From: Acidimicrobiales bacterium
Lineage (GTDB): Bacteria > Actinomycetota > Acidimicrobiia > Acidimicrobiales > SHLQ01
Reading direction: 5' to 3'
Length of the DNA stretch: 64,000 bases
Assembly (NCBI GenBank): GCA_020629635.1
Contig: JAHDCX010000005.1
Coordinates: 159,855-223,854 of the forward strand
Shown here: positions 8,677 through 16,535 of the stretch, piece after piece
Numbering within the stretch: position 1 is the stretch's first letter
How the letters are laid out: each line of letters starts with the position of its first letter
The notes under the pieces: model-generated
The model's input: the letters and a program-made list of their open reading frames with translations, nothing else
The model's database searches: none
What the model was told of the DNA's origin: nothing
Translations under genes and position numbers: made by a program

Positions 8677-9462
8677 ATGCACACGACACGTCACCTCACC
8701 GATGCGCACACCTGGGGTCTGCGCTTCACGGATGCCACGTCGATCGACCACGTGGCCGACGCCCTCCTCGAAGGCTTTCGGGGCAAGAACGACCAGTTCC
8801 CGCTCGTCGTCACCCCAAACGTCGACATCCTCGTCACGCTCGAAGACGCCGACAAGCGCATCATCGACACGGTCGAGAACGCCGCCGTCGTGCTCGCCGA
8901 CGGACAGCCCCTCGTCTCCTTCAGCCACCTGGCCGGAGACCGGCTCGCCGCAAAGCTCGCAGGCTCGGATCTGACTGCCGTCATGTGGCCGCAGCTCGCT
9001 CTGCAGAATCGTTCGACCTTCGCCGTGGTGTCACGCGCCAACGTCGGACACATCCTCGACAAGAGCCACGCCAACTTCGGCTGGATCAGCGCGCCGATGC
9101 TCCCTGCCCGCGAGGGCACGGCAATCGACGCATTCGCTTGGGAGTGCATCCAGCGCATCTGGAAGATGGACACCACGCCTGAGTTCGTGTTTCTCGGCCT
9201 CGGGTTCCCCAAGGACGTGCTCGTCGCCCGCTCGATTCTCGAGCAGTGGCCCGCATGGGCCGGAGAGCCCCCGGTCCTCCTGGCCGTCGGCGCATCGCTC
9301 GAGTTCATCGCCGGTATCAAGAAGCGTGCACCGAAGATCTTCCAGAAGCTCGGCATCGAGTTCGTCCATCGGATCATCTCCGAGCCTCGCCGGATGGCCC
9401 ACCGCTACCTCATCAAGGACAGCCGATTTCTGCTGATCCTCGGGCGCCACATCTTCCGCTGA
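8677..9462 (+). CDS. WecG/TagA/CpsF family glycosyltransferase
   Basis: The 261-residue protein has the family pattern: TPNVDILVTLEDADKRIIDTVENAAVVLADGQPLV near the N-terminus (substrate Asp and the DG-x-P loop) and FLGLGFPKDVLVARS plus AVGASLEFIAGIKKRAP in the second half. Such enzymes transfer N-acetylmannosaminuronate or a similar sugar to a lipid-linked carrier during envelope or exopolysaccharide synthesis. ATG 8677 is chosen: upstream in-frame sequence is Arg/Pro-rich and not conserved-looking. The acceptor is unknown because no other polysaccharide genes are adjacent. Confidence 0.87.
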   Translation: MHTTRHLTDAHTWGLRFTDATSIDHVADALLEGFRGKNDQFPLVVTPNVDILVTLEDADKRIIDTVENAAVVLADGQPLVSFSHLAGDRLAAKLAGSDLTAVMWPQLALQNRSTFAVVSRANVGHILDKSHANFGWISAPMLPAREGTAIDAFAWECIQRIWKMDTTPEFVFLGLGFPKDVLVARSILEQWPAWAGEPPVLLAVGASLEFIAGIKKRAPKIFQKLGIEFVHRIISEPRRMAHRYLIKDSRFLLILGRHIFR

Positions 9463-9482
9463 GCCACCGGTAGCGTGCCGGG

Positions 9483-10736
9483 GTGGAACCCGGCCAACGC
9501 TCGTCGACTCGCTTCGACGGCCGTTCCATCCTGCTGATCGCCATCCTGACGGGTGGCCTCACCGGGCCCGGTCAGACGATCGGGGTCTCCGTCTTCATCG
9601 ACCACTTCGTCGACGACCTCGAGCTGAGTCGTTCGTCGGTCAGCACCGCGTATCTGATCGGCACGCTGACCGGCGCGACGGTGCTGCCATTCGTCGGCCG
9701 GTTCGTCGACCGTCGCGGCGTGCGACTCGCGCAAATCATCGTCGGCCTCCTGTTCTCGCTCGCGCTGGTGAACATGTCGTTCGTCGGCGGCGTCGTGACC
9801 CTGACCGTCGGCTTCGTCGGCATCCGGATGCTCGGGCAGGGTTCGCTCAGCCTCATCGCCGGGGTCACCGTTGCCCTTCGGTTCCGCAACAACCGCGGCA
9901 CGGCACTTGGCGTTCACAGTGTCGGGCAGCAGGGCCTGATGGCGCTCGTCCCCGTTGCGCTGGCTGCGACGATCGCGGCGGTCGGTTGGCGAACGACGTG
10001 GTTGATCGCCGCTGCAGTCGTTGCCGTCACGGTCGTTCCGTTGGCGTGGCTCGGCCTCCGAACGATGCCGATCGGCCAAACACGCAACTCGCCATCTCCT
10101 GACGAGGAACACGGACCGTCCGTCCCGCGAGGCGCGGCGATGCGAACACGGGGCTTCTGGATCCTCGTCGCCGTCAGTGGCGCCGCGGGCATGTTGACGA
10201 CGGCACTCAACTTCCACCAGATCGATCTGCTCGGTGACGCGGGACTTTCCTCGGGCGAGGCGGCCGCGATGTTCGTTCCTCAGGTGGTCGGATCCACGGT
10301 TGCCGGCATCGGCTTCGGCCGCCTGATCGACCGGGTCGGCGGACGATGGTTGCCGGCGGCGAGCATGCTCATCCTCGCAGCGGCACATGGCCTGGCCGCG
10401 GTGGTCGGGCCGGGCATTTCGGTGTTGCTCTATGCCGCGACGTTGGGAGCGACGGGCGGTTCGGTCAATGTCGTCACGAAGAGTCTGCTGCCGGAGTGGT
10501 TCGGGACCCGTTGGCTCGGCGAGATCCAGGGTTCGTTGACGTTGTTCAACGTCGGCGCATCGGCGCTCGGTCCGCTGATGCTGGCGGTCTCGCGTGATGC
10601 GTTCGATCGGTACCCGCCTGCGGTTCTGCTGCTCGGCGCGATTCCGCTGGCCTGTGCGGCGTTTGCCCTGCTCCCGCCGAACGTTCGACACGAGCCACGA
10701 TTCAGCGAGCGGCAATCGGACCCAGCGCGGCGGTGA
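9483..10736 (+). CDS. MFS transporter
   Basis: The 417-residue protein has twelve predicted membrane helices and the inter-helix 2-3 motif (GRFVDRRGVRLAQ), echoed in the second half (GRLIDRVGGRWLP). A GTG at 9483 starts it, 20 bp after the glycosyltransferase. Its last 35 bp overlap the convergent 3' end of arsR. MFS exporters of arsenicals are known (for example ArsJ and ArsK), and the neighbour is an arsenic-type module, but the gene lies outside the arsR-divergent transcript, so a role in metalloid export is only possible. Confidence 0.88.
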   Translation: MEPGQRSSTRFDGRSILLIAILTGGLTGPGQTIGVSVFIDHFVDDLELSRSSVSTAYLIGTLTGATVLPFVGRFVDRRGVRLAQIIVGLLFSLALVNMSFVGGVVTLTVGFVGIRMLGQGSLSLIAGVTVALRFRNNRGTALGVHSVGQQGLMALVPVALAATIAAVGWRTTWLIAAAVVAVTVVPLAWLGLRTMPIGQTRNSPSPDEEHGPSVPRGAAMRTRGFWILVAVSGAAGMLTTALNFHQIDLLGDAGLSSGEAAAMFVPQVVGSTVAGIGFGRLIDRVGGRWLPAASMLILAAAHGLAAVVGPGISVLLYAATLGATGGSVNVVTKSLLPEWFGTRWLGEIQGSLTLFNVGASALGPLMLAVSRDAFDRYPPAVLLLGAIPLACAAFALLPPNVRHEPRFSERQSDPARR

Positions 10737-11061
10737 GATCGGCGAGCCGTTCCTCGCGCACCCGAAACCAGGCCCACTTGCCCCGCTGTTCACGTTCGAG
10801 GATCCCGGCGTCGACGAGCACCCGAAGATGGTGGCTGATCGTTGGCTGGCTCCGATCGAGCGCCTGCGGAAAGTCACAGGCACAGCCCTCGCCGGCGAGG
10901 GCGATGATGTTGACGAGTCGGAGTCGGATCGGGTCAGCGAGGGCCTTGAGCATCGTGGCCAACTGCTCGGCCGACCCATCATCGATCGTGGACGCGAGCA
11001 ACGGCGCGCAACAGATCGCGGCGGTGTCATCGAGGTTGTCACCGTCGTTGATCGCGGTCAT
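10702..11061 (-). CDS. arsR: ArsR-family metalloid-responsive repressor
   Basis: The 119-residue protein has a winged helix-turn-helix (ALDRSQPTISHHLRVLVDAGILE) preceded by the ArsR pattern MLKALADPIRLRLVNII. It carries C17-C18 near the N-terminus and C60/C62 before the recognition helix. This layout matches the corynebacterial ArsR type, where a vicinal N-terminal pair and one Cys near position 55 bind As(III)/Sb(III). It is divergent from the ArsI/CadI gene, with two ArsR-like operator boxes between them, so it most likely represses that gene and itself. Its 3' end overlaps the MFS gene by 35 bp. Confidence 0.9.
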   Translation of the reverse strand: MTAINDGDNLDDTAAICCAPLLASTIDDGSAEQLATMLKALADPIRLRLVNIIALAGEGCACDFPQALDRSQPTISHHLRVLVDAGILEREQRGKWAWFRVREERLADLTAALGPIAAR

Positions 11062-11085
11062 GTTTCCATCGTAGCGACATCCATC

Positions 11086-11144
11086 ACATTGACGTTTATC
11101 GATACGTTCTCTACAGTTCTTTCACATCGACGTTCATCAATACG
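11086..11144. promoter_or_regulatory. Two ArsR-type operator boxes
   Basis: Two related 21-bp boxes lie 38 bp apart: 11086-11106 contains ATTGA-N6-TCGAT and 11124-11144 contains ATCGA-N6-TCAAT. Each is the imperfect dyad typical of ArsR/SmtB operators (ATTGA-N6-TCAAT). The first box covers the -35 and the second the expected start of transcription of the rightward promoter, which suits repression released by metalloid. Confidence 0.65.
11089..11117 (+). promoter_or_regulatory. Promoter of the ArsI/CadI operon
   Basis: TTGACG (11089-11094), 17-bp spacer, TACAGT (11112-11117). The -35 is inside the first ArsR box; the predicted start near 11124 is inside the second. The message would have a leader of about 150 nt made largely of a 38-bp tandem repeat. 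Confidence 0.55.
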
Positions 11145-11160
11145 ACGAGCCAACCCAATC

Positions 11161-11259
11161 CGCAGTGCGAGCCTGCGGCGACACATCCGCAGTGCGAGCC
11201 TGTTGCGAGCCTGCGGCGACACATCCGCAGTGCGAGCCTGTTGCGAGCCTGCGGCGACA
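11161..11259 (+). repeat. 38-bp tandem repeat in operon leader
   Basis: Two full 38-bp units (11167-11204 and 11205-11242) are identical; a third partial unit (17 nt, 11243-11259) and a leading partial (11161-11166) flank them. Within a unit the decamer TGCGAGCCTG occurs twice. The array ends 14 nt before the ArsI/CadI start, just ahead of its GAAGGA ribosome-binding site, so it is part of the leader RNA. There are no unique spacers, so it is not a CRISPR. Copy number may vary between strains. Confidence 0.9.
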
Positions 11260-11273
11260 AGAAGGAAACCGAC

Positions 11274-11744
11274 ATGCGTGTACAACTCGCCCTCAACGTG
11301 ACCGACCTCGACGAGTCGATCGACTTCTACTCGAAGATGTTCGAGACCACGCCGTTCAAGGTTCGACCCGGCTACGCCAACTTCGTGGTCGAGAACCCGC
11401 CGCTCAAGCTGGTGCTCTTCGAGGCTCCGACCGCTGGCGGGACGCTCAACCATCTCGGCGTCGAGGTCGAAGACGCCGAGCAGGTCGAAGCCGCTGAGCG
11501 ACGCATCAGCGACGTGGGTCTGGAGACGACGGGCATCGACGACACGATGTGTTGCTACGCCGCCAAGACCGAGACCTGGGTGGAGGGGCCGGACAACAAG
11601 TGGGAGTGGTACGTGCGGACCGGTGAGTCCGAGACGCTCGACAACGTGATCGTCTCGGGTGACGGAGAATCGGCCGGCAACTGCTGCGTCGTCGAGGGCG
11701 AAGACGGCTCGGTCGTGTGCAACGTCGAGCCAGCGGGGGCATGA
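11274..11744 (+). CDS. ArsI/CadI-family dioxygenase-fold metalloid resistance protein
   Basis: A vicinal-oxygen-chelate (glyoxalase-fold) protein of 156 residues. The start RVQLALNVTDL, then GGTLNHLGVEVE with H60, the vicinal pair C93-C94 and E111 match the ArsI/CadI family. ArsI splits the C-As bond of methylarsenite using Fe(II), with the Cys pair holding the arsenic. The first metal ligand of ArsI (His) is Gln4 here, as in the mycobacterial CadI branch, so C-As lyase activity is not assured. A second pair C137-C138 and C149 near the end could bind more metalloid. It has GAAGGA 8 nt before ATG 11274, ArsR operators upstream, and its stop overlaps the next ATG. Confidence 0.85.
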   Translation: MRVQLALNVTDLDESIDFYSKMFETTPFKVRPGYANFVVENPPLKLVLFEAPTAGGTLNHLGVEVEDAEQVEAAERRISDVGLETTGIDDTMCCYAAKTETWVEGPDNKWEWYVRTGESETLDNVIVSGDGESAGNCCVVEGEDGSVVCNVEPAGA

Positions 11745-12415
11745 CCTCTCCGCGCACGATCCTCTTCGATCTCGATCACACGCTCATCGACACCGACGGC
11801 GCTGAGGCGAGGTCGCTCGACGATGTGCTCGCGCACGCTCAGCTCCCCCTCGATCCGTGGGCGGATCGGTATCGAGCGATCAACACCCGTCTGTGGGCGG
11901 AGGTCGAGGCCGGGACGAGGCGCCCCGACGACGTCAAGGAAGAACGGTTCCGCCGACTGCTCGAAGACGCTGGCTCCACACGGGTCGAACCAGCAGACCT
12001 CGCCGCTCGCTTTGCCGATGGCTTCGTCCGGCACGCGGAGTTCTTCCCCGGCACCGAAGCCGTCCTCGACGCACTTCGGGCTGCCGGCTGCGTCCTCGGC
12101 TTGGTCACGAACGGCATCGGGTCGATCCAGCGTGGGCGGATCGATCGCCTCGGGCTCGACCGGTGGTTCGACGCGTACGCGATCTCCGGAGAGCTCGGCG
12201 TCGCCAAGCCCGACCCGGCGATCTTCGACATCATCCTTCGCGAGCTCGCAGATCCGCCTCGGGCCGAGGTGGTGATGGTCGGGGACAACCCGACCAGCGA
12301 CATCGAGGGTGGCCGCCGAGCCGGCGTGCGCACGGTGCTGTTCGACCCCGCCGGCCGACACGACGCAACCCTCGCTGATCAGCGCATTCGCTCGCTCGAA
12401 GAGCTGGTGGACTGA
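11741..12415 (+). CDS. HAD-superfamily hydrolase
   Basis: The 224-residue protein has all HAD motifs: ILFDLDHTLIDTDG (nucleophile and acid Asp), LVTNG (motif II), the Lys in GVAKPDPAIF (motif III) and MVGDNPTSDIEGG (motif IV). A helical cap follows motif I, as in YjjG-like nucleotide or phosphoglycolate-type phosphatases. The ATG overlaps the ArsI/CadI stop by 4 bp (ATGA), so it is translated with it and comes under the same ArsR control. Its substrate is unknown; whether it serves metalloid stress is an open question. Confidence 0.9.
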   Translation: MTSPRTILFDLDHTLIDTDGAEARSLDDVLAHAQLPLDPWADRYRAINTRLWAEVEAGTRRPDDVKEERFRRLLEDAGSTRVEPADLAARFADGFVRHAEFFPGTEAVLDALRAAGCVLGLVTNGIGSIQRGRIDRLGLDRWFDAYAISGELGVAKPDPAIFDIILRELADPPRAEVVMVGDNPTSDIEGGRRAGVRTVLFDPAGRHDATLADQRIRSLEELVD

Positions 12416-12424
12416 CGCCGCCGC

Positions 12425-13180
12425 TCAGCCGAGCGTGACCACGGTGATGACCCCTTCATCGATCTCGAAGTTGAGTCGGCCCGGGTTGTAATCCTCGGTG
12501 ACGGCGAAGAACTCGCCATCCACCCGAGTCACTCGCCACGGAATCAGCTGCGGGTCGGCGATGTCGGCCGCTTCGGCCTCGGTGAGTCCAACGAAGTCAT
12601 CGGTCGTCAGATCGGGCGTCACGAGCTGCGGCTCGTCGCCTCCGCCAGCCTGGGCGAACGAGACCCGTCGGTCGCCGACCTCGGAGTTGAGTGGTACCGC
12701 GACCACGAGGTTCCATTCACCGGCCATACAGCTGCGGCTGAGGGCGTCCTCGGTGAGCCCGACGATCAACTCGATGCTCAACTTGTCTGGCGTATCGACC
12801 AGCACTTCGACGTGTGCGGCGGTGCAGTTCGGGTCTCCACCGACGAAACGAACCCAGAGTTCGGAGTCGTCGTCGGGATTGGCCACGACCTCGGTCGGGG
12901 TGGTGACCACACCGCTCACCGGGTTCGGCGTGTCCGGGATCAGTGTTTCGTCGCCCAGATCGACGGGCGCCGTTGCCGGATCGTCAACGGGGAGTCCGGG
13001 ATCCGCACCGTCGCCGGTGTCGAGGTCGCCAGCGTCATCGTCGACCACGTCCGTCGGCGCGTCCACCGCCGGATCGTCGGCGTTGCTGCTGGAGACGTCG
13101 GAGTCGCTGCCGCACGCGGTTATCGCCACGACCATTGCGCACAGAAACAGAAGGGGAAGGAGGGGGATTCTGGTTGCCAT
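12425..13180 (-). CDS. Lipoprotein with I78-type protease-inhibitor domain
   Basis: The 251-residue product starts MATRIPLLPLLFL with a lipobox at VAITAC, then an Asp-rich linker (about 25-75) and a middle beta domain with two Cys residues. The last 60 residues (FVGLTEAEAADIA, IPWRVTRVDGE, DYNPGRLNFEIDEGVI) fit the peptidase-inhibitor I78 pattern, in which a strand-loop blocks serine proteases. It is anchored outside the cell. ATG 13180 is chosen because upstream in-frame codons are Arg-rich and precede no signal peptide. It is convergent with the HAD gene (9-bp gap). The inhibitor call is by motif only. Confidence 0.75.
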   Translation of the reverse strand: MATRIPLLPLLFLCAMVVAITACGSDSDVSSSNADDPAVDAPTDVVDDDAGDLDTGDGADPGLPVDDPATAPVDLGDETLIPDTPNPVSGVVTTPTEVVANPDDDSELWVRFVGGDPNCTAAHVEVLVDTPDKLSIELIVGLTEDALSRSCMAGEWNLVVAVPLNSEVGDRRVSFAQAGGGDEPQLVTPDLTTDDFVGLTEAEAADIADPQLIPWRVTRVDGEFFAVTEDYNPGRLNFEIDEGVITVVTLG

Positions 13181-13247
13181 GTTGGTGATACGTCGGCAGA
13201 TCGACGTGGGTTCCCGCATTCTTCGGAGAATTCTCCGACCGCGCTGA

Positions 13248-14708
13248 TCACTCCCGGAAGGCCTCGATGATCGGCGCGAACGACGCGACGGAGTCGGTCG
13301 AGGCCACATCGGCGAGGCTCACGATCACCGTCTGCACGCCGGCATCGCCCAGGCGACCGAATCGATCGATGTGCGCCTCGTGGGTGCCGGCGTTGGTGCG
13401 GTCGATCGCATCTTCGGCGGTCGTGGTGGTCAACGTGGCGAGCCGTGCGTCGAGGTCGGCGCGGTTCGAACCCGCGAGCACGTTCGACAACTGCGTGACT
13501 TCGACCTCGCTCGGATCCCGCCCCAGGTCGTCGCAGTGTCGGTGGAGTGTGTCGACGAGCGCGCGCACTTGGTCGGGTTCGCCGAACAGGTTGCAGGCGT
13601 CGGCATGGGCGGCGGCGAGTCGCAGGGTTCGTTTCGGTCCCGAACCCCCGACGAGGATCGGAATGCGATCCTGCACTGGACGCGGGTACCCGATCGCTTC
13701 GGGGGTCGAGAAGCGTCGACCCTCGTAGGCAGGGGCACCCGGCCCCCACAGCACCGGCAGATACTCGAGTGCGTCTTCGAGCAGTTCGTAGCGTTCGCCG
13801 ACCGGCGGCAACTCGAGACCGATCGACCGGTGTTCACGCGCGAACCATCCGACGCCGAGCCCGCACCGCGCCCGGCCCCCGGACAGCACGTCGAGAGTGG
13901 CCAGGGCGTGGCCGAGCACCCCGAGGTTTCGGTGGGTGATCCCGTTGACGAGTGCGCCGACGCCGATCGTTTCGGTCCGAGCGGCGAGCCATCCCAGGGC
14001 CGTGGTCGACTCGAGCATTGGGTCCCATTCGCGACCGACCTGGGGGATCTGGACGAAGTGATCCATGACCCACACATGGTCGAAGCCTGCCGCTTCTGCC
14101 TCTGCGGCGATCTCGCCCATCCGAACCGCCGCGTTGTCGCTTTCGAACCGCGAGACCAAGAGGCCGAACCGAAGCGTCGTGGCCGAGTCGTGCGGGCGGG
14201 CGGCGAGGAGCGATCGTCCGACGATGTGGACGGGTCCGGGCGGGTGGACAACACCGAACCGGGAGGCGATGTCGTCGGCGACGTCTTCCCACTTCTTCAG
14301 CTGCGCCGTCAGCACCTTCGACGGGACGCCGCCGGCCCGTGCGGCGTTGCGCTTCCGGCACGTGGCGGGCGTCTCGTCGAAACGAACGAGTTGGGCCGGG
14401 CGGTCGGCGGCTGCCGCCATGGCCAACCAACGCTCGATCCGCTCGGCGTCCATCCCGAGCGTGTCGATCACGGTCAACAAGCCGCGAGCGAGTCGTGCGT
14501 CGACGATCCGATCGAGGATGTCGAACGCATCCGCGCTCGCCCGAAGGTCCTGGGTGTGCGTCCCCACGACACTGCGTAGTTCGTCGCTCGACACGACCTG
14601 CCCCGGCCGGAATTGCTCGGCCGCCCACGTCGACTTGCCCGATCCAGACGGACCCGCGAGCACCACGAGAGCGTCGGTCGGGAGCCGGATCGTCGGCGCA
14701 TCGGACAT
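13248..14708 (-). CDS. P-loop kinase fused to LLM-class (F420) oxidoreductase
   Basis: A 486-residue two-domain protein. Residues 1-175 are a P-loop kinase of the polynucleotide-kinase/zeta type: Walker A GPSGSGKST (19-27), SSDELRSVVG after it, IDTLGMDAERIERWL and a CRKRNAARAGG lid. Residues from about 185 form a luciferase-like monooxygenase barrel (LRFGLLVSRFESDNAA, AGFDHVWVMDHF, RARCGLGVGWF, PILVGGSGPKRTLRLAAAHAD), the class that in actinobacteria mostly uses F420. The reading frame is continuous. The substrate is unknown. Start is ATG 14708; reading further upstream gives unlikely sequence. Confidence 0.88.
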   Translation of the reverse strand: MSDAPTIRLPTDALVVLAGPSGSGKSTWAAEQFRPGQVVSSDELRSVVGTHTQDLRASADAFDILDRIVDARLARGLLTVIDTLGMDAERIERWLAMAAAADRPAQLVRFDETPATCRKRNAARAGGVPSKVLTAQLKKWEDVADDIASRFGVVHPPGPVHIVGRSLLAARPHDSATTLRFGLLVSRFESDNAAVRMGEIAAEAEAAGFDHVWVMDHFVQIPQVGREWDPMLESTTALGWLAARTETIGVGALVNGITHRNLGVLGHALATLDVLSGGRARCGLGVGWFAREHRSIGLELPPVGERYELLEDALEYLPVLWGPGAPAYEGRRFSTPEAIGYPRPVQDRIPILVGGSGPKRTLRLAAAHADACNLFGEPDQVRALVDTLHRHCDDLGRDPSEVEVTQLSNVLAGSNRADLDARLATLTTTTAEDAIDRTNAGTHEAHIDRFGRLGDAGVQTVIVSLADVASTDSVASFAPIIEAFRE

Positions 14709-14815
14709 TCGTCGAGTCTGACAGAGGGGAACTTCGTTCTCGGACACCGCAGACGCGGCCACTGCGGCGATGAGGGCTGGCAGCTGCGATGCAGCCAACT
14801 CATCAAGTGAGCCGG

Positions 14816-15490
14816 TCAGGTCGTTCTTGGTGGAGGGTCGACGAAGGTCGCCTCTCCCCCGGGTAGCTGCAGGATGAGCGGGTTGCACGCCCACCGTTCG
14901 AGGATGTCGGCCGTGAACTCCAAGGCGTCCTCGTTCGTCTTCACTTGCTCGGGCCCGTGTGGACCTTCGGCGCGAAACTGGTACCAGCCGATCTCAATGA
15001 GATCGACCGTGCACGCAACCAGATCCGCCAGCGACCACGCCACCGGATGCCAGAACCGTTCGTACCCCCACCAGAAGTTCCAGAGCCGGCCAGGATGATC
15101 GCCTTCGAGCTCGATGACACACTCGTGCTGGTCGCCACCGATCTGTAGCAGCTTGCCCTGAGGACGTAGGTGAGGACCTGGCATGGGCTCGCCCAAGTAG
15201 TGGTCCGTCGTGAGCCCGCGAAGGAATGTGGTGATGTGATCGACATGGTCAACGCCGTCGATCGTGAAGATTCGCATCCAGCCGGCTTCGATCGTTGATG
15301 CGATCGAAGCGCCCAATCTCAGGTCGTCAGGTAGTTCCGGAAGATTCCCCACCGCATTGTCGATCGCTTCCTCGCTCGCCGGTGGACCCCACTCATTGAA
15401 GAACATCTGAGACTCGGCCCCGCCGAGCCGGGCGTAAACGAGTCCTCGAAGCTCGGGAAGGTCAACGAGGATGTTCCCGGTAGCAGGCAT
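14816..15490 (-). CDS. SMI1/KNR4 (SUKH)-like protein, copy 1
   Basis: The 224-residue protein is not named with certainty. A helix-rich start (LVDLPELRGLVYARLGG, PPASEEAIDNAVGNLPELPDDLR) is followed by a strand region with GKLLQIGGDQHECVIELEGD and the end HPVAWSLADLVACTVDLIE. This order resembles the SMI1/KNR4 (SUKH) fold, widely used in immunity to nuclease toxins, but no toxin gene is seen beside it. It is the first of three tandem homologues; the DNA of copies 1 and 2 is very similar over the last third and across the stop. Start is ATG 15490. Confidence 0.7.
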   Translation of the reverse strand: MPATGNILVDLPELRGLVYARLGGAESQMFFNEWGPPASEEAIDNAVGNLPELPDDLRLGASIASTIEAGWMRIFTIDGVDHVDHITTFLRGLTTDHYLGEPMPGPHLRPQGKLLQIGGDQHECVIELEGDHPGRLWNFWWGYERFWHPVAWSLADLVACTVDLIEIGWYQFRAEGPHGPEQVKTNEDALEFTADILERWACNPLILQLPGGEATFVDPPPRTT

Positions 15491-15645
15491 GTCCTTTGGA
15501 TTCGGGCGGGTCTGTCAGTCGCTTGAACGACGCCGACCCGGTGCTACCGCAGGGCGATGTTGATGATCGGCTGGCTCGAACCAATCAGTCCTACGACGGG
15601 CATTGGGTGCCGGCTGCGTTGTAGCCAGCCCATCAACTCAGACGG

Positions 15646-16329
15646 TCAGGTCGTCTTTGGAGGAGGATCGACAAACGTCGCCTCTCCCCCGGGTAGCTGC
15701 AGGATGAGCGGGTTGCAGGCCCATCGTTCAAGGATGTCCGCTGTGAACGCGAGGGCTTGTTCGTTCGTCTTGATCGTCTCCGGGCCGAAGGGCCCCACGG
15801 AACGCCACTGGTACCAGCCGATCTCAATGAGATCGACCATGCACGCAATCAGATCCGCCAGCGACCACGCCACCGGATGCCAAAACCGCTCGTGCCAAAC
15901 CCAAAAGGTCCAAACACGGCCGGGGTGGTCACCCTCAAGCTCGACCACGCACGAGTTCGGCGCTTCAGAACCGATGTTCAGCAACTTACCCTGCGGCATC
16001 ATATGTGGATCTGGTACAGGACGGCCCTCATGATGCTCCGACGTGAGTAGATGCAAGAATTCGTTCTGCGCTTCCAGATAATAAATGTCCAGCATCATTC
16101 CGATTCGGAGCCAGCCGGCGTCAACGTGCGTTGCGACCGAGACGATCTGCTGCACGTCATCTGGAAGCTCCGGAAGCCGACGCACCGCCGCAGCGATCTC
16201 CTCGTCGGTGGCTGGCGGACCGAACTCATCAAAGAAGGCGGCAACGTTGTCGCCGCCTGCGGCGCGTCGACTATCGCACAACCGTCGGAGCTCCGGCAGG
16301 TCAACGAGGATGTCACCAGTTGCGGCCAT
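15646..16329 (-). CDS. SMI1/KNR4 (SUKH)-like protein, copy 2
   Basis: The 227-residue paralogue of the 14816-15490 product. Start (MAATGDILVDLPELRRL) and end (ILERWACNPLILQLPGGEAT) are nearly the same, while the middle, around residues 20-100, differs by substitutions and small insertions. Conserved signature: GKLLNIGSE, VVELEGDHPGRVW and HPVAWSLADLIACMVDLIEIGWYQW. The divergent middle against conserved flanks would fit a variable recognition face in an immunity-like family; this is inference. ATG 16329 is the matching start by comparison with copy 1. Confidence 0.7.
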   Translation of the reverse strand: MAATGDILVDLPELRRLCDSRRAAGGDNVAAFFDEFGPPATDEEIAAAVRRLPELPDDVQQIVSVATHVDAGWLRIGMMLDIYYLEAQNEFLHLLTSEHHEGRPVPDPHMMPQGKLLNIGSEAPNSCVVELEGDHPGRVWTFWVWHERFWHPVAWSLADLIACMVDLIEIGWYQWRSVGPFGPETIKTNEQALAFTADILERWACNPLILQLPGGEATFVDPPPKTT

Positions 16330-16437
16330 GAAACAGTGTCTTCGAGAGGTTGCTTCAGTCGCTTGAGCAGAACGATTCCGATCTTGCGAATCCCGCCGGC
16401 ACGCAAACGGGTGGTCGGCCTGTGAGCAGCGACTCAA

Positions 16438-16535
16438 TCAGGTGGTCTTCGGAGGTGGGTCGACGAACGTCGCCTCTCCGCCCGGCAGCTGAAGGACAAG
16501 CGGGTTGCAGGCCCATCGTTCAAGGATGTCGGCTG
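16438..16535 (-). pseudogene. SMI1/KNR4-like copy 3, truncated
   Basis: The last 31 codons of a third copy remain (ADILERWACNPLVLQLPGG, then the common end TFVDPPPKTT). Similarity to copies 1 and 2 stops at about 16535, where IS256-type transposase sequence begins on the other strand. No start or N-terminal part is present. This is clearly a remnant left by an IS insertion followed by loss of the rest. Confidence 0.85.

Noticed and set aside
11161-11259. CRISPR array
   Set aside because: The 38-bp units are contiguous, with no unique spacers and no cas genes near; it is a simple tandem repeat.
11165-11300. Small Cys-rich leader peptide within the 38-bp repeats
   Set aside because: A frame with several Cys codons exists but lacks a ribosome-binding site and is a by-product of the GC-rich repeat unit.
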